Assembly: GCA_024274705.1 (NCBI GenBank) | Contig: JAJSAL010000013.1 | Span: forward strand, 1 to 44,604 | Source: Spirochaetota bacterium | Lineage (GTDB): Bacteria; Spirochaetota; Spirochaetia; SPDA01; JAJSAL01 | Length of the DNA: 44,604 nucleotides | Direction of reading: 5' to 3' | Part shown: positions 9,159 through 18,724 of the stretch, piece after piece | Numbering within the stretch: the stretch's first letter is position 1 | Layout of the letters: each line of letters begins with the position of its first letter | The notes under the pieces: generated by a model | What the model was told of the DNA's origin: nothing | Database searches by the model: none | Seen by the model: the letters and a program-made list of their open reading frames with translations, nothing else | Translations under genes and position numbers: made by a program

Positions 9159-10880
9159 CTATTCACCGCCTAATACAGGCAGTTTCAACCTGATCTTCGT
9201 TCCCTTTCCCGGTTTGCTCCATACTGTAACGCCGTACCCCGTTCCGTGATGCAATACGATCCGGGAATGCACACTTTTCAATCCCGTATGGGTATGTACA
9301 TCTTCCTCTGAAAAATCATGGTGATAATCGAGATTCGCTGTATTGAATCCACATCCGTTATCAGTGATATGAATAAAGAGACTCTTCTCCTTTATTTCCC
9401 CTTCAATAGTGATGATTCCACCACTTTCCATGCTCTTCAGTCCATGGACAATACTATTCTCGATTATATTCTGCATGATAAACTTATTCATCTTCAGCTG
9501 CATAAGCTTTTGCGGTATTTTTACCACAAAAGAAAAACCTGTATACCTCATCTTCTGGATATACACGTAACTTCGGACGAGGGATAACTCTTTTTCAATT
9601 GTAATAAGTACCGAGCCTAAATCAGCGGTTGCACGCATAAGGTGAATGAGTGAAGATATCATCTCCTTAATGTTATGCTGCCCGTTTATCACAGCCATCC
9701 ACTTAACCGTATCCAGGGTGTTGTAGATGAAGTGGGGACTCAGCTGCATCTGGAGGGCTTTCAGTTCAGCTTTGTTTTTATTCGCTTCCTCCCGGGTAAC
9801 CCTCTCAAGCAGAGTCTTAATTTTCATAGCCATAGCTGTTACACTTGATGCGAGCCTTCCTATTTCATCATTTTTCTTCCAATCTATACGTGTGTCGAGT
9901 TTTCCCTCGCCAATTGATACGATGTTCCGTATCACTTCGTCGATAGGCTTTGTCAAACCCCGGGAAAAAATAAATGAAAGAAAAACGAGAAAAACCGAAT
10001 AAAGAAGAATGATCAGAAAAAAACTGTTCCTGAGAGTCGTAATTTCCTTTAGAACCTCAGATTGGGGGATGATCCGCAGAAGACGCCAATTGGTGACTTC
10101 AGATGTTGAAAAGATAATATAATAACTCGTTCCATCCGCTTCCGTAAGGAAATATCCGTATGTATTCATGAGAACCCGGTCGACGTAAGGTGCGGATAAA
10201 CGGGTACCGAGAAGTGATTCATCCAGACAGGATATTATTATCCCATCCCCAGATATAATAAAGAACCTCTCCCGTTCCGTCTCCCGGACACTTTCATAAA
10301 TATCGTAGAAAAAATCCTCACGAAACAGAAGTAAGAATTTACCCAGTATTTTGTTTTCCCTCCGGATAAGGCGCATGGCACCAAAATAGTAGGATTCAAG
10401 ACCAAACACAGTGGTTAATTTTCGTGTGGGAAGCCATATCAGCCTACCCGGGATCTTTTCGAGAGCCGCGGTTTGACTCTCAAACAGATCGTTTATATCT
10501 ATGTAATTCGCTCCGCGAAGAATGAGAAATGCATCCGCCTGGAACGAAGCGGACATAATATACCTGTCGGAGTTGACGAAACTCTCCAGGATTTCATCCA
10601 GAGACGGGTCCGAAACCGTCACCTGCCCGCGCTGAAAGGAGTATTCCTCGATGATGTTCATGATGTTGTTGTTGTAGTATACCTGCATCGTGAGCTTGCG
10701 ATAGTTGGATAACCGCGTATCTATCCGTTTTACAATGCTGTCCACCACTTGGAGAGAATAGGAAAGTGTCCTCTCCTCTATCACCGATGTGCTTATTTTC
10801 AGAATGACAAACAGAATTATTAACGTCGGCAGGGCTATTAATAGGAGGAAAGAAAAGAATATCTTTTTCTGTAAGTTCAT
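9159..10880 (-). CDS. Sensor histidine kinase, YesM-like
   Basis: A 573-residue membrane sensor kinase. Membrane segments lie at about 7-28 and 286-306, leaving a 255-residue extracytoplasmic sensor region between them. A HAMP linker follows (about 305-360), then the His_kinase (LytS/YesM) block LQMQLSPHFIYNTLD with phospho-acceptor His383, and a C-terminal ATPase domain with NIIENSIVHG and ITDNGCGF. This class typically responds to extracellular oligosaccharides and controls the adjacent ABC importer. It forms one transcription unit with the YesN-like regulator and is the first gene of the sugar locus. Confidence 0.95.
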   Translation of the reverse strand: MNLQKKIFFSFLLLIALPTLIILFVILKISTSVIEERTLSYSLQVVDSIVKRIDTRLSNYRKLTMQVYYNNNIMNIIEEYSFQRGQVTVSDPSLDEILESFVNSDRYIMSASFQADAFLILRGANYIDINDLFESQTAALEKIPGRLIWLPTRKLTTVFGLESYYFGAMRLIRRENKILGKFLLLFREDFFYDIYESVRETERERFFIISGDGIIISCLDESLLGTRLSAPYVDRVLMNTYGYFLTEADGTSYYIIFSTSEVTNWRLLRIIPQSEVLKEITTLRNSFFLIILLYSVFLVFLSFIFSRGLTKPIDEVIRNIVSIGEGKLDTRIDWKKNDEIGRLASSVTAMAMKIKTLLERVTREEANKNKAELKALQMQLSPHFIYNTLDTVKWMAVINGQHNIKEMISSLIHLMRATADLGSVLITIEKELSLVRSYVYIQKMRYTGFSFVVKIPQKLMQLKMNKFIMQNIIENSIVHGLKSMESGGIITIEGEIKEKSLFIHITDNGCGFNTANLDYHHDFSEEDVHTHTGLKSVHSRIVLHHGTGYGVTVWSKPGKGTKIRLKLPVLGGE

Positions 10881-11027
10881 TTCTGAATCATGATAAATTG
10901 ATTAGAACCAGATGTAAAGCATTCACATTGCACCTTGAAATAGGCCTGATGTATGTCATTCCTTCATGGAAACCCTACCCGCAAGCAGGTACCGTGTATC
11001 CTACAGGCGGATATTTCAGCCCGATCC

Positions 11028-11813
11028 TCAGTACCTTGGGGTGGCGCTCAGCCCGCCGTCTACCACCAGATTGACACCGGTGATCCACCGGGCCAGATCG
11101 GAAGCGAGAAACAGACACGCATCCGCCACATCCTCGGGCATACCCAGCCGCTTCAGCGGAACCGCTTTCTTATACCGGTTCACTCCGTCCGGCCAGGATT
11201 CCTCGATCCCCTCCTGCCAGATGAGACCCGGCGAGACGGCATTTACACGAATACCATGTTTTGACAGCTCCAGCGCACACGCCCGGGTGTACATGATAAC
11301 GCCTCCCTTGGAAGCGGCGTAGTGGGCATGGTTGGGCGCAGGATCGAGCCCTTCTATCGAGGCTATGTTGACCACGGCACCGCCGGTCTGCCCCCGGGCC
11401 ATCCAGCCGGTTACAGCCTGAGTAAGAAGATGCATTCCCCGGACATTCACATCAAGTACCCGGTCCCACTCTTCCAGGGGTATTTCAGCAAGAGGCGAGG
11501 CCGGATAGATCCCGGCATTGTTGACCAGGATATCGATACCATCGAAATGATCGGCAACTTCCGCCACGAGGTCCCTGGCCCCGGAAGGAGAAGCTGCGTC
11601 CCATCGGTATACCCGGGCTGTTCTTCCCTGCCTCCCGGCCTCTTCTGCAACCCGGTCTGCTTCCCCATGACTGCTGGTAAAGGTAAGGGCTACAGCAGCC
11701 CCGGCTTCGGCAAAACGGAGAGCAATACCCCTGCCGATTCCCCGGGACCCTCCGGTAACGAGAACGGTTTTCCCGGCTATGCCGGGGAAACCGGATATTC
11801 CGGGCGTGACCAC
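11028..11813 (-). CDS. Short-chain dehydrogenase/reductase (SDR)
   Basis: A 261-residue classical SDR, an NAD(P)-dependent oxidoreductase with a Rossmann fold. Visible motifs: cofactor-binding TGGSRGIG at 20-27, structural NNAG at 98-101, and catalytic Ser152, Tyr165 and Lys169 (YAASK). The family is close to FabG and sugar/polyol dehydrogenases; substrate is not determinable. The start is GTG at 11813 with GGGAGG 6 bases upstream; this site overlaps the end of the cupin gene, whose TGA is one base away, so the two are translationally coupled. The ATG one base earlier is out of frame. Confidence 0.92.
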   Translation of the reverse strand: MVTPGISGFPGIAGKTVLVTGGSRGIGRGIALRFAEAGAAVALTFTSSHGEADRVAEEAGRQGRTARVYRWDAASPSGARDLVAEVADHFDGIDILVNNAGIYPASPLAEIPLEEWDRVLDVNVRGMHLLTQAVTGWMARGQTGGAVVNIASIEGLDPAPNHAHYAASKGGVIMYTRACALELSKHGIRVNAVSPGLIWQEGIEESWPDGVNRYKKAVPLKRLGMPEDVADACLFLASDLARWITGVNLVVDGGLSATPRY

Positions 11814-11814
11814 A

Positions 11815-12330
11815 TCAATCCTCCCTGGTTAATGCAATGATGATATCCTTGAAATCCGGGTAGCTCCGGATCAATTCGGTCCTGTCGCCTGCCGTATAAT
11901 CCTGAAACTCGAATCCCGGCGCCATGGTGGTACCCATAAGTGCCCTGGAGCCGCCGGGAACCAGACGGGCTCCCTGCCAGCTTCCTGATGGAACCACATA
12001 CTGGAGCTTCTGTCCGTTTTCAATATCCTGTCCGAGGACCACCAGGGCACCTGTTCCATCCGGGCGCAGCTGCAGCAATTCAACAGGGTCTCCCAGGTAG
12101 AAGTGCCAGATTTCGTCTGCAGGCAGGGTATGGATGCAGGAAAAGCAGTCTTCCTCGCCGGTCAGCAGGTAGTAGATTGCCGTGGAAACAGGTCTCCCTG
12201 TGGTACGAGCGTAAGAAGGTGCATCCTGCCGTGTATAACCTGTTGCCGGGTAGGTCTGGACATAGTACCCGCCTTCCCCGGGGAGAGGAGAGAGATGCAG
12301 GAGATTGATGATCTGTTCTGCGTTAAGCAC
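11815..12330 (-). CDS. Cupin family protein (DUF985/cupin_5)
   Basis: A small beta-barrel protein of the DUF985 (cupin_5) family. It shows the family hallmarks: the GEGGYYVQTY start block, ADEIWHFYLGDPVELL in the centre, and a QYVVPSGSWQGAR segment towards the end. The biochemical role of the family is not established. The frame is open to a TTG at 12390, but the upstream 20 residues are hydrophobic and not conserved in the family; the GTG at 12330 (VLNAEQIINLL) matches the usual N-terminus, though no clear ribosome site supports either. It forms a two-gene unit with the SDR. Confidence 0.82.
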   Translation of the reverse strand: MLNAEQIINLLHLSPLPGEGGYYVQTYPATGYTRQDAPSYARTTGRPVSTAIYYLLTGEEDCFSCIHTLPADEIWHFYLGDPVELLQLRPDGTGALVVLGQDIENGQKLQYVVPSGSWQGARLVPGGSRALMGTTMAPGFEFQDYTAGDRTELIRSYPDFKDIIIALTRED

Positions 12331-12422
12331 TACAAAAGGTATAAAGGGGACTTCATAAAAAATCAAGAAAGGAAACAAGGCTCTGCACAAATAAATAGTT
12401 ACAAAAAAGGTATGAAATAGTT

Positions 12423-12451
12423 TTGCATCTTTTTCCCGTAATGCCTACAAT
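12423..12451 (+). promoter_or_regulatory. Promoter for the REC-PAS histidine kinase gene
   Basis: TTGCAT (12423-12428), 17 bases, TACAAT (12446-12451). Transcription would begin near 12458, leaving a leader of about 14 bases before the ATG at 12472. This is a reason to reject the in-frame TTG at 12451 as start. Confidence 0.6.
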
Positions 12452-12471
12452 TGTCCTTATGGGATGCCGCT

Positions 12472-15087
12472 ATGTCCGGGAATGAACAGAAACACTTTGA
12501 TATAAACGGTAAAACCATTCTCCTCGTCGAAGATGAAGCCCTCATCGCCATGGATGAGGCAATGATCCTTCGGCAGTACGGATACACGGTAGTCACCGCT
12601 TCCTCCGGGGAAAAAGCAATCCGAACCGTACAGGAAAAGGTCATCGATCTCATCCTTATGGATATCGATCTGGGTAGAGGCCGGATAGACGGGACGAAAA
12701 CAGCCCAGAGAATCCTCCAGGAACACAACCTTCCTATTATATTTCTTACCAGTCACTCGGAAAAAGAGACAGTGGATAAAGTAAAAGGCATTACCAGGTA
12801 CGGGTATGTTCTAAAAAACTCTGGTGAATTCGTTTTGATGGAATCCATCAGCATGGCTTTTGAGCTCTTCGAAGCCAACCGGAAAATGGAAGCCGAGTAC
12901 CAGGAGCGGAGGCAGGCCGAGACGGCACTTAAGGAATCGTTGCAGATGTCCGACAACATCGTACACGCCATACCTTCCGGCCTTTTCATCTACCAGTTCA
13001 GGGAACCGGACAAGCTGTACCTCCTGGCCGGAAATCCCGAATCTGAAAGGATAACCGGCCTCACCGTACAATCGAGTATTGGTAAAGAGCTCAATGATCT
13101 CTGGCTGAACGCAAACGCGACGGGTTTAAGGGATGCGTTCCTCGGGGCCTTCCTGACAGGAAAAACCTTCAAAACAGAAGACCTGTATTACGAGGATGCC
13201 CGTCTTGCCGGTGCATTCAGAATCAGGGCATTCAAAATGCCCGGGGACCAGCTGGGCGTTATCTTTGATAATGTTACCGAGTTGAAAAAGGCTGAACGTG
13301 AATTAAGAAAGAACAGAAAGCTGCTGGACAGTATCGTCGAGAATATTCCTACCATGGTGTTTGTAAAAGAAAGTAAGAACCTTACGTTTACGCTGCTCAA
13401 TAAAGCAGTGGAAAGTTTTCTGGGGATTCCCAGGAACGAAATGATCGGCAAAAATGATTATTCGTTTTTCCCGCAGGAGGAGGCGGATTTTTTCACACAG
13501 AAAGACAGGGAAGCTCTCGATGGCGGCAGGCTTCTCGTTGTTCCTGAAGAGGAAATCAAAACAGCCTATGGTAAAAGAAAAATCTATACAAAAAAAGTAC
13601 CCATCCCGGGAGATAACGGCGAACCGGGATACCTGCTGGGAATCGCAGAAGATATAACCAAGCGCCTGAAAGCGGAAAAAGAATTGCAGGAAAGTGAAGA
13701 AAAATTCCGTTCTGTCGTCCAGATGGCCCGGGACGCCATAGTGGTATCCACGTTTGATGATATCATTATTTTCTGGAACGACGAAGCGGAACGGATATTC
13801 GGATATTCTTCGGATGAAATTGTGGGGGAAAGGGTGGAAACGATAGTGCCCGAAAGGTTCCATGAACACTACAGAACGAATCTGCTTAGAAGAAGGGAAT
13901 TCGGACGGGACGCAGTGAGCGCGGATATATCCGAGTTGTGCGGACGCAGGAAGGATGGAAGCGACATCACCGTTGAACGATCGGTCGCGGCCTGGGAGGC
14001 AAATGACCAGGTTTTCGTAACCCGGGTGTACAGGGATATCAGGCAGCGCAGGCAGGCATTACAGGCATTGTATGAGAGTGAGAAAAAGTATTACACCCTC
14101 TTCAATGCCGCCAATGACGCAATTTTTATTGCCGATGCCGAAACGGGCATCATCATCGACGCAAATAAAAAAGCTGAAGAACTCATGGGCAGACCGCGGC
14201 AGGATATCATCGGCAGGCATCAATCGGAAATGCATCCGAAAGAGCAGGAAGAGTATGCCCGCGCATTATTTAAAACCTCCTGTACACCAAAAAAAAGGAT
14301 GATACACAAAGAGTTTGAAGTAATGCACAAAGACGGGCACCATACGCCCGTTGAGATATGTTCGAGTATTATAACAATAGAGAACCGGTCGGTCATTCAA
14401 GGAATTTTCCGGGATATTACGGAACGAAAGAAAAGCGAAGACGCTTTACGTAAATCGAATGAGGAACTAGAGGGTGCTCTTCGGGAAAGAGAGTTTCTCC
14501 TGAGGGAAACCAACCATCGGGTAAAAAATAATCTTGCTATGATCAATGCCTTTATTCGTCTCAAAGGATCATCCCTGGGAAACAGTGTGGACCTGTCCGA
14601 CCTGGAACACCGGATAAACACCATACAGATAGTCCATGAGAAACTGTACATGGGTAATGAAATCTCACGGATCGATTTCAGACTCTATATTCAGGAACTG
14701 CTTAAGAACATCTTCTCTTCATTTTCCGGTCACTATGTAAAACTGACAAATACTATCCGAACCTTGTCCCTCGATACAAAAACCGCGGTTTCCCTCGGCC
14801 TGATTATCAATGAAATCGCCACGAATGCGATAAAACACGGTTTTCCCTCGGACAGGGAGGCTGAGTTTACCGTTGATATGCACCGGGACAAACAGAGAGA
14901 AACTTACATTTTTACCATTGCCAATTCGGGCTGTCCCTTTCCTGAGTCAGTGGACCAGGCTAATACAAAAACGCTGGGATTACAGATTATCAATATGCTG
15001 GTCGAACAAATGGAGGGAACGATAGAAATTAAAAAAAAACCACATCCCGTATTTACCCTTCGCATTCCGGAATCAACCATTACATAG
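12472..15087 (+). CDS. Soluble hybrid sensor kinase: REC, several PAS domains, HisKA_2 kinase
   Basis: About 871 residues without membrane segments. An N-terminal receiver domain comes first (ILLVEDEALIAMDEA; phospho-acceptor Asp codon at 12661-12663 in LILMDIDLG). About four PAS-type sensor domains follow, each ending in the usual PAC signatures such as GIAEDITKR, RVYRDIRQR and GIFRDITER, so it may bind small ligands or cofactors in the cytoplasm. The transmitter is of the HisKA_2/HWE-like group: ETNHRVKNNLAMINAF with His at 14515-14517, then an ATPase domain with NEIATNAIKHGF and TLGLQIINMLV. An input receiver in front of the sensor domains suggests it is itself controlled by another kinase. 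No output regulator is adjacent. Partner unknown. Confidence 0.93.
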   Translation: MSGNEQKHFDINGKTILLVEDEALIAMDEAMILRQYGYTVVTASSGEKAIRTVQEKVIDLILMDIDLGRGRIDGTKTAQRILQEHNLPIIFLTSHSEKETVDKVKGITRYGYVLKNSGEFVLMESISMAFELFEANRKMEAEYQERRQAETALKESLQMSDNIVHAIPSGLFIYQFREPDKLYLLAGNPESERITGLTVQSSIGKELNDLWLNANATGLRDAFLGAFLTGKTFKTEDLYYEDARLAGAFRIRAFKMPGDQLGVIFDNVTELKKAERELRKNRKLLDSIVENIPTMVFVKESKNLTFTLLNKAVESFLGIPRNEMIGKNDYSFFPQEEADFFTQKDREALDGGRLLVVPEEEIKTAYGKRKIYTKKVPIPGDNGEPGYLLGIAEDITKRLKAEKELQESEEKFRSVVQMARDAIVVSTFDDIIIFWNDEAERIFGYSSDEIVGERVETIVPERFHEHYRTNLLRRREFGRDAVSADISELCGRRKDGSDITVERSVAAWEANDQVFVTRVYRDIRQRRQALQALYESEKKYYTLFNAANDAIFIADAETGIIIDANKKAEELMGRPRQDIIGRHQSEMHPKEQEEYARALFKTSCTPKKRMIHKEFEVMHKDGHHTPVEICSSIITIENRSVIQGIFRDITERKKSEDALRKSNEELEGALREREFLLRETNHRVKNNLAMINAFIRLKGSSLGNSVDLSDLEHRINTIQIVHEKLYMGNEISRIDFRLYIQELLKNIFSSFSGHYVKLTNTIRTLSLDTKTAVSLGLIINEIATNAIKHGFPSDREAEFTVDMHRDKQRETYIFTIANSGCPFPESVDQANTKTLGLQIINMLVEQMEGTIEIKKKPHPVFTLRIPESTIT

Positions 15088-15141
15088 ACAATCAATACGT
15101 CCCGGAGGTATCCATCATTCGGGGTGTAAAGGCGAAGAACG

Positions 15142-16290
15142 TTAAAACAGTTCCATGGTGAATTCTACCGGCCTGCCGTTATCGGTCAGACTTTTAGCAA
15201 GGTACTTTACATCCAGTTTGAGAGTGTCCACCAGGTAGATCATCTGCTGCTGGGAAACCAGGTTCTGTTCTGCAAACAGGAACATGAGAGCCTTCTCCGC
15301 AACACACCCGACTTTGAGAGCATTCATGTTAACTTTGCCGTTTGCCCTGTCTTTGTAGGTCCGGGAAAAATGACGGTACAGTTCTGAAGTGGGGAGGTTA
15401 TGGCGCAGCGCTTTAAGTTCCCTTGAGAGGGGCTCCAGATTGCCCCGGGAGGCTTCTTCCCCAAAGGGTTTAAGAATAAGGTAGGTATATTCCTTCCCCG
15501 GAAGGTAATGGTGCTGATCGCACCGGGTGCAGTAATTCGGCACAACCGGATCTTCCACTTCCCGGTCCCCGCCGATTACGATAAGGGGATCAAAATAGAG
15601 AGCCGGGCACTCTTCTCCTTCCACCTGGTAATACCGGTAGGTATAAAAAGAATCGGTAAGGCAGTCTTTATGTTCACAATACGCGGTGAGGGGGAACAGG
15701 TCGGTAGCGTGCTCCAGCAGCAACCTGGCGGTAGAATTGAATATGTCCTTCCGAAAATTGAGAATCAGTGTGGGAAAGATAAATAAAAGTCCCCGCTTCG
15801 TAGACTCGGATAGAATGACATATACCAACCGCTCGTCGTAGAACGAGGCTTCATCAATGATCCACGTCCCGACTTCAGGATTCTTTTCGATGATCTCTTC
15901 CAGTTCAAAGGAATCCTTCACATGGGCGATATATGCACCACACCGTTCATACCCGCCCCGGTAGGCAAGAGCATCTTCCGGGTAGTCCGGGAAACGGGTC
16001 ACATCCAGGCGGGAGCGGATAAAAAAAACCCGGCGCCGGTCTGCTGTCCCGGTAGTCGTTGCTTCTGCAACAACACTTGACTTTTTACCCGCCACCCGTG
16101 CATCTCTCCACACCCGGGAGGAATACTCGGTTTTTCCCGAACCCATGGGTCCAATGACCAGAATGCGGCGGGAGGCCCTCCGGAAATCGAAATGGTTGAA
16201 CGGGTGATGAACAAAGATATCCGGAAACCCTAAGCTTTTTAAAAAGTGAAATGTCTTGGAGTCGTTCTGCATATTCTCCATACCGGCCAT
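15142..16290 (-). CDS. Thymidine-kinase-like protein with C-terminal extension
   Basis: A 382-residue protein whose first about 270 residues follow type II thymidine kinase: P-loop GPMGSGKT near residue 48, TWIIDEASFYDE in the place of the TK DEAQF block with its catalytic acid, LNFRKDIF in the place of the DFR loop, and a zinc site made of CEHKDC and CTRC flanking FDPLIVIGGD, which matches the TK lasso region. Type II enzymes are usually near 190-220 residues. Here extra residues precede the P-loop and about 100 residues of unknown function follow the zinc site. Thymidine phosphorylation is therefore likely but unproven; an altered specificity is possible. The start is uncertain, since no ribosome site precedes the ATG at 16290 and in-frame ATGs occur at 16281 and 16272. 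Confidence 0.75.
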   Translation of the reverse strand: MAGMENMQNDSKTFHFLKSLGFPDIFVHHPFNHFDFRRASRRILVIGPMGSGKTEYSSRVWRDARVAGKKSSVVAEATTTGTADRRRVFFIRSRLDVTRFPDYPEDALAYRGGYERCGAYIAHVKDSFELEEIIEKNPEVGTWIIDEASFYDERLVYVILSESTKRGLLFIFPTLILNFRKDIFNSTARLLLEHATDLFPLTAYCEHKDCLTDSFYTYRYYQVEGEECPALYFDPLIVIGGDREVEDPVVPNYCTRCDQHHYLPGKEYTYLILKPFGEEASRGNLEPLSRELKALRHNLPTSELYRHFSRTYKDRANGKVNMNALKVGCVAEKALMFLFAEQNLVSQQQMIYLVDTLKLDVKYLAKSLTDNGRPVEFTMELF

Positions 16291-16462
16291 TATTCAGAAA
16301 AAGGAGGCCTTGCACAAGGTTTGAAGTTTGACATAAGAACTAGTGTCAACATGGTAAAGCCCGTATACTGCCGCACCGACACCTTTACAATACACATCCC
16401 CCAGGTTCCGAGGACACTTCTAAAACAAAATAATGTCTAAAAAAGATAATATATAAAAACTA

Positions 16463-16490
16463 TTGAAAAACGAATCTCACCTTCTATACT
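16463..16490 (+). promoter_or_regulatory. Promoter of the chemotaxis operon
   Basis: TTGAAA (16463-16468), 16 bases, TATACT (16485-16490), in an AT-rich stretch. Predicted transcript start near 16497. A short hairpin (TATCGG at 16511-16516 with CCGATA at 16520-16525) lies in the leader before the ribosome site AGGAGG. Confidence 0.6.
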
Positions 16491-16548
16491 TTATTAGTGA
16501 AGTCAAGAGGTATCGGATCCCGATATCTCGTTATTCAGGAGGGAGAGC

Positions 16549-17064
16549 ATGTCTGAATCGATAGTGGTTGCTACGAACCAGTATTTAACCTTTACCTTAG
16601 GAGAGGAAAGATACGCAATCGATGTCTCAAAAGTGAAAGAGGTACTGGAACTTGTCTCCATAACCCGGGTACCGAAAACCCCGGAATTTATGAAAGGGGT
16701 AATCAACCTGCGGGGCAGCGTGGTTCCGGTGATCGATCTCCGGCTGAAATTCGACCTAGTCGAACTGGAAGATACGGTTGATACCTGTATTATCGTACTG
16801 GAGATCGAACTTGAAGACGAAACGATCGTTATAGGTGCTGTTGCAGATAGTGTACAGGAAGTAATCGAGCTGACGCCGGAAGATATCGAACCGGCCCCGA
16901 AAATCGGCACCCGTCTGAACACGGATTTTCTTAACGGTATGGGAAAATACGATGATAAGTTTCTCATCGTACTCAACATTGACAAAGTATTCACCAGTGA
17001 AGATCTCTCCGTGCTGCAGGAGGGTCAGAAGATATTGAAAGGCAACGACGAAAAGGATGCTTAA
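16549..17064 (+). CDS. cheW: Chemotaxis coupling protein CheW
   Basis: A 171-residue CheW, the SH3-like adaptor that links receptors to CheA in the chemosensory array. The whole protein is one CheW domain: [20 protein letters not shown] at the start, [19 protein letters not shown] and VVPVIDLR in the middle, which are the conserved receptor/CheA-binding strands. AGGAGG precedes the ATG. It is the first gene of the operon and overlaps the start of the receptor gene by 8 bases. Confidence 0.97.
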   Translation: MSESIVVATNQYLTFTLGEERYAIDVSKVKEVLELVSITRVPKTPEFMKGVINLRGSVVPVIDLRLKFDLVELEDTVDTCIIVLEIELEDETIVIGAVADSVQEVIELTPEDIEPAPKIGTRLNTDFLNGMGKYDDKFLIVLNIDKVFTSEDLSVLQEGQKILKGNDEKDA

Positions 17065-18331
17065 ACTGCCGGAGAGATTCGAAAAAGTGAAATCAGTTTT
17101 ATTGGTTCTGTTGATACAGACGTTCACAATCGGAGGAGTTGTTCTTTCCGGAAAAAGGTTATCGGGATACCTCTGGACCGGGTCCGTGGTGGGCTTGTGT
17201 ATTATCTCAGCACTTTTCCACCTCCTCCTGTTTTCACGGAGAGAAAAACGGGCAGCCACAGAAGGGAAGGGCCCGCAATCAGACCAGGAACAGCCGGAGC
17301 GGGAAGAGGAGCACAGCGCAGAGGAGATTACTGAACAGGCAGCTATCGAACCGGTGGAAGAGGAACAGCCCTGCGACCACGTATTCGATTCCATCTCCAG
17401 GTCCTTACGGGAGAAAATCAAGCTCTTTCCTGTCCTGGCAAACCAGCTTCACGCTGTAATCGAACAGACCGATACGGCGGCAACGGACCTTACCGGCAGT
17501 TTTATGAGCATCAACAGCCAGGCAAAAAACCAGGTACATCAGGTTTCCACGATATTCGGAACCATCTCCCAGGATGGGCAGGATCAAAACGAAAATGTCC
17601 TGCTTATGATGCGGGGTGTAACATCAGACATCCTCGTCAACTTTCGAAAAATTATTGAGCTCGTTAAACGGAATCAGCGGGCAACAGACGAACTCATCCG
17701 GCAGACAGGCTTGATTTCCGATATTGTCACCAAAACCGACAATATTGCCGAAAACTCCAAGGTGCTGGCAATCAACGCTGCGATCGAAGCAGCCCGGGCA
17801 GGGGAACAGGGAAAAGGGTTCGCCGTAGTAGCTACAGAATTCAGAAAATTATCTGAGGATTCTGAACAGGCTAACAAGGAAATCCGGGGAATTATCAATC
17901 GTGTAGGAAGCGATACCCTGGCCTTGAGTCAGGAAACCGAGGAAGGGGTGAGAAAGTGTGATGAGATCGTTAAAACCGCTGAAAAAACCCTGGAATCCGC
18001 CCTGGATACGATAGATGCGACTATAGCAGACACAAAGGACAAACTGGCTAAATTGAATACTCATGCCGAAGCTCTTGCCGGAGAAATCAGCAGAATAGTG
18101 GTATCAATACAGTTCCAGGACATAACCAGGCAGAGGATCGAGCATGTAATCGAACCGCTTAACGACTTTTCTCAGGAGATCGATTCTTTGATCCAGGAGA
18201 TGGAAGAAAGCAGAACAGCGGAAAAGTTCGTGGAGAAAGATCATCGGTTCTGGCTCGAGAGCCAGTATACTATGGCTTCTGAAAAAGAAGTGTTAGAGAA
18301 AACATTGAACAATGATGAAAAAACAGTATGA
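17057..18331 (+). CDS. Methyl-accepting-type receptor without sensor domain
   Basis: A 424-residue receptor-like protein. Two hydrophobic helices (about 13-31 and 38-59) are separated by only a few residues, so there is no periplasmic sensor domain and no HAMP. An acidic linker (about 70-105) leads to a coiled-coil signalling domain whose hairpin tip reads [20 protein letters not shown] (239 on), which contacts CheA and CheW. The C-terminal part carries [17 protein letters not shown], known from a group of short receptor-like proteins with minimal membrane anchors. It probably senses an internal or membrane cue, or a partner protein. Start overlaps cheW by 8 bases. Confidence 0.9.
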   Translation: MLKLPERFEKVKSVLLVLLIQTFTIGGVVLSGKRLSGYLWTGSVVGLCIISALFHLLLFSRREKRAATEGKGPQSDQEQPEREEEHSAEEITEQAAIEPVEEEQPCDHVFDSISRSLREKIKLFPVLANQLHAVIEQTDTAATDLTGSFMSINSQAKNQVHQVSTIFGTISQDGQDQNENVLLMMRGVTSDILVNFRKIIELVKRNQRATDELIRQTGLISDIVTKTDNIAENSKVLAINAAIEAARAGEQGKGFAVVATEFRKLSEDSEQANKEIRGIINRVGSDTLALSQETEEGVRKCDEIVKTAEKTLESALDTIDATIADTKDKLAKLNTHAEALAGEISRIVVSIQFQDITRQRIEHVIEPLNDFSQEIDSLIQEMEESRTAEKFVEKDHRFWLESQYTMASEKEVLEKTLNNDEKTV

Positions 18332-18343
18332 CAGGAGAATGCT

Positions 18344-18709
18344 ATGGGTACACAGGTATTAATAGTTGATGATTCTCGATCTATGCGGCAGATGGTCAAC
18401 TTTACCCTTACCGAGAACGGTTATGATGTAACCGAGGCTGAAAATGGAAAAGACGGACTGGAGAAACTCGGACAAGTCCAGCCGGGGCTGATTATCACAG
18501 ACATTAACATGCCGGAAATGGATGGTATCGAGTTTATCAAGCAGGTACGGGGGTTGGGTGACTATAAATTTACTCCCATTATCGTCCTTACCACTGAATC
18601 TGAAGCAGGGAAAAAGGATGAAGGGAAACAAGCCGGAGCAACAGCCTGGATAGTCAAACCGTTTACTCCGGAAAAACTCATAGAAGTGACAAAGAAAGTC
18701 GGCGGCTGA
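18344..18709 (+). CDS. cheY: CheY-type response regulator
   Basis: A 121-residue stand-alone receiver: VDDSRSMR at the N-terminus, Asp53 in ITDINMPEMDG as phosphorylation site, Thr83/Thr84 and Lys105 in IVKPF. It would take phosphate from CheA and act on the flagellar motor or another output. CAGGAG lies upstream of the ATG; 12 bases separate it from the receptor gene. Confidence 0.96.
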   Translation: MGTQVLIVDDSRSMRQMVNFTLTENGYDVTEAENGKDGLEKLGQVQPGLIITDINMPEMDGIEFIKQVRGLGDYKFTPIIVLTTESEAGKKDEGKQAGATAWIVKPFTPEKLIEVTKKVGG

Positions 18710-18724
18710 AGAAGGGGGGCAGAT

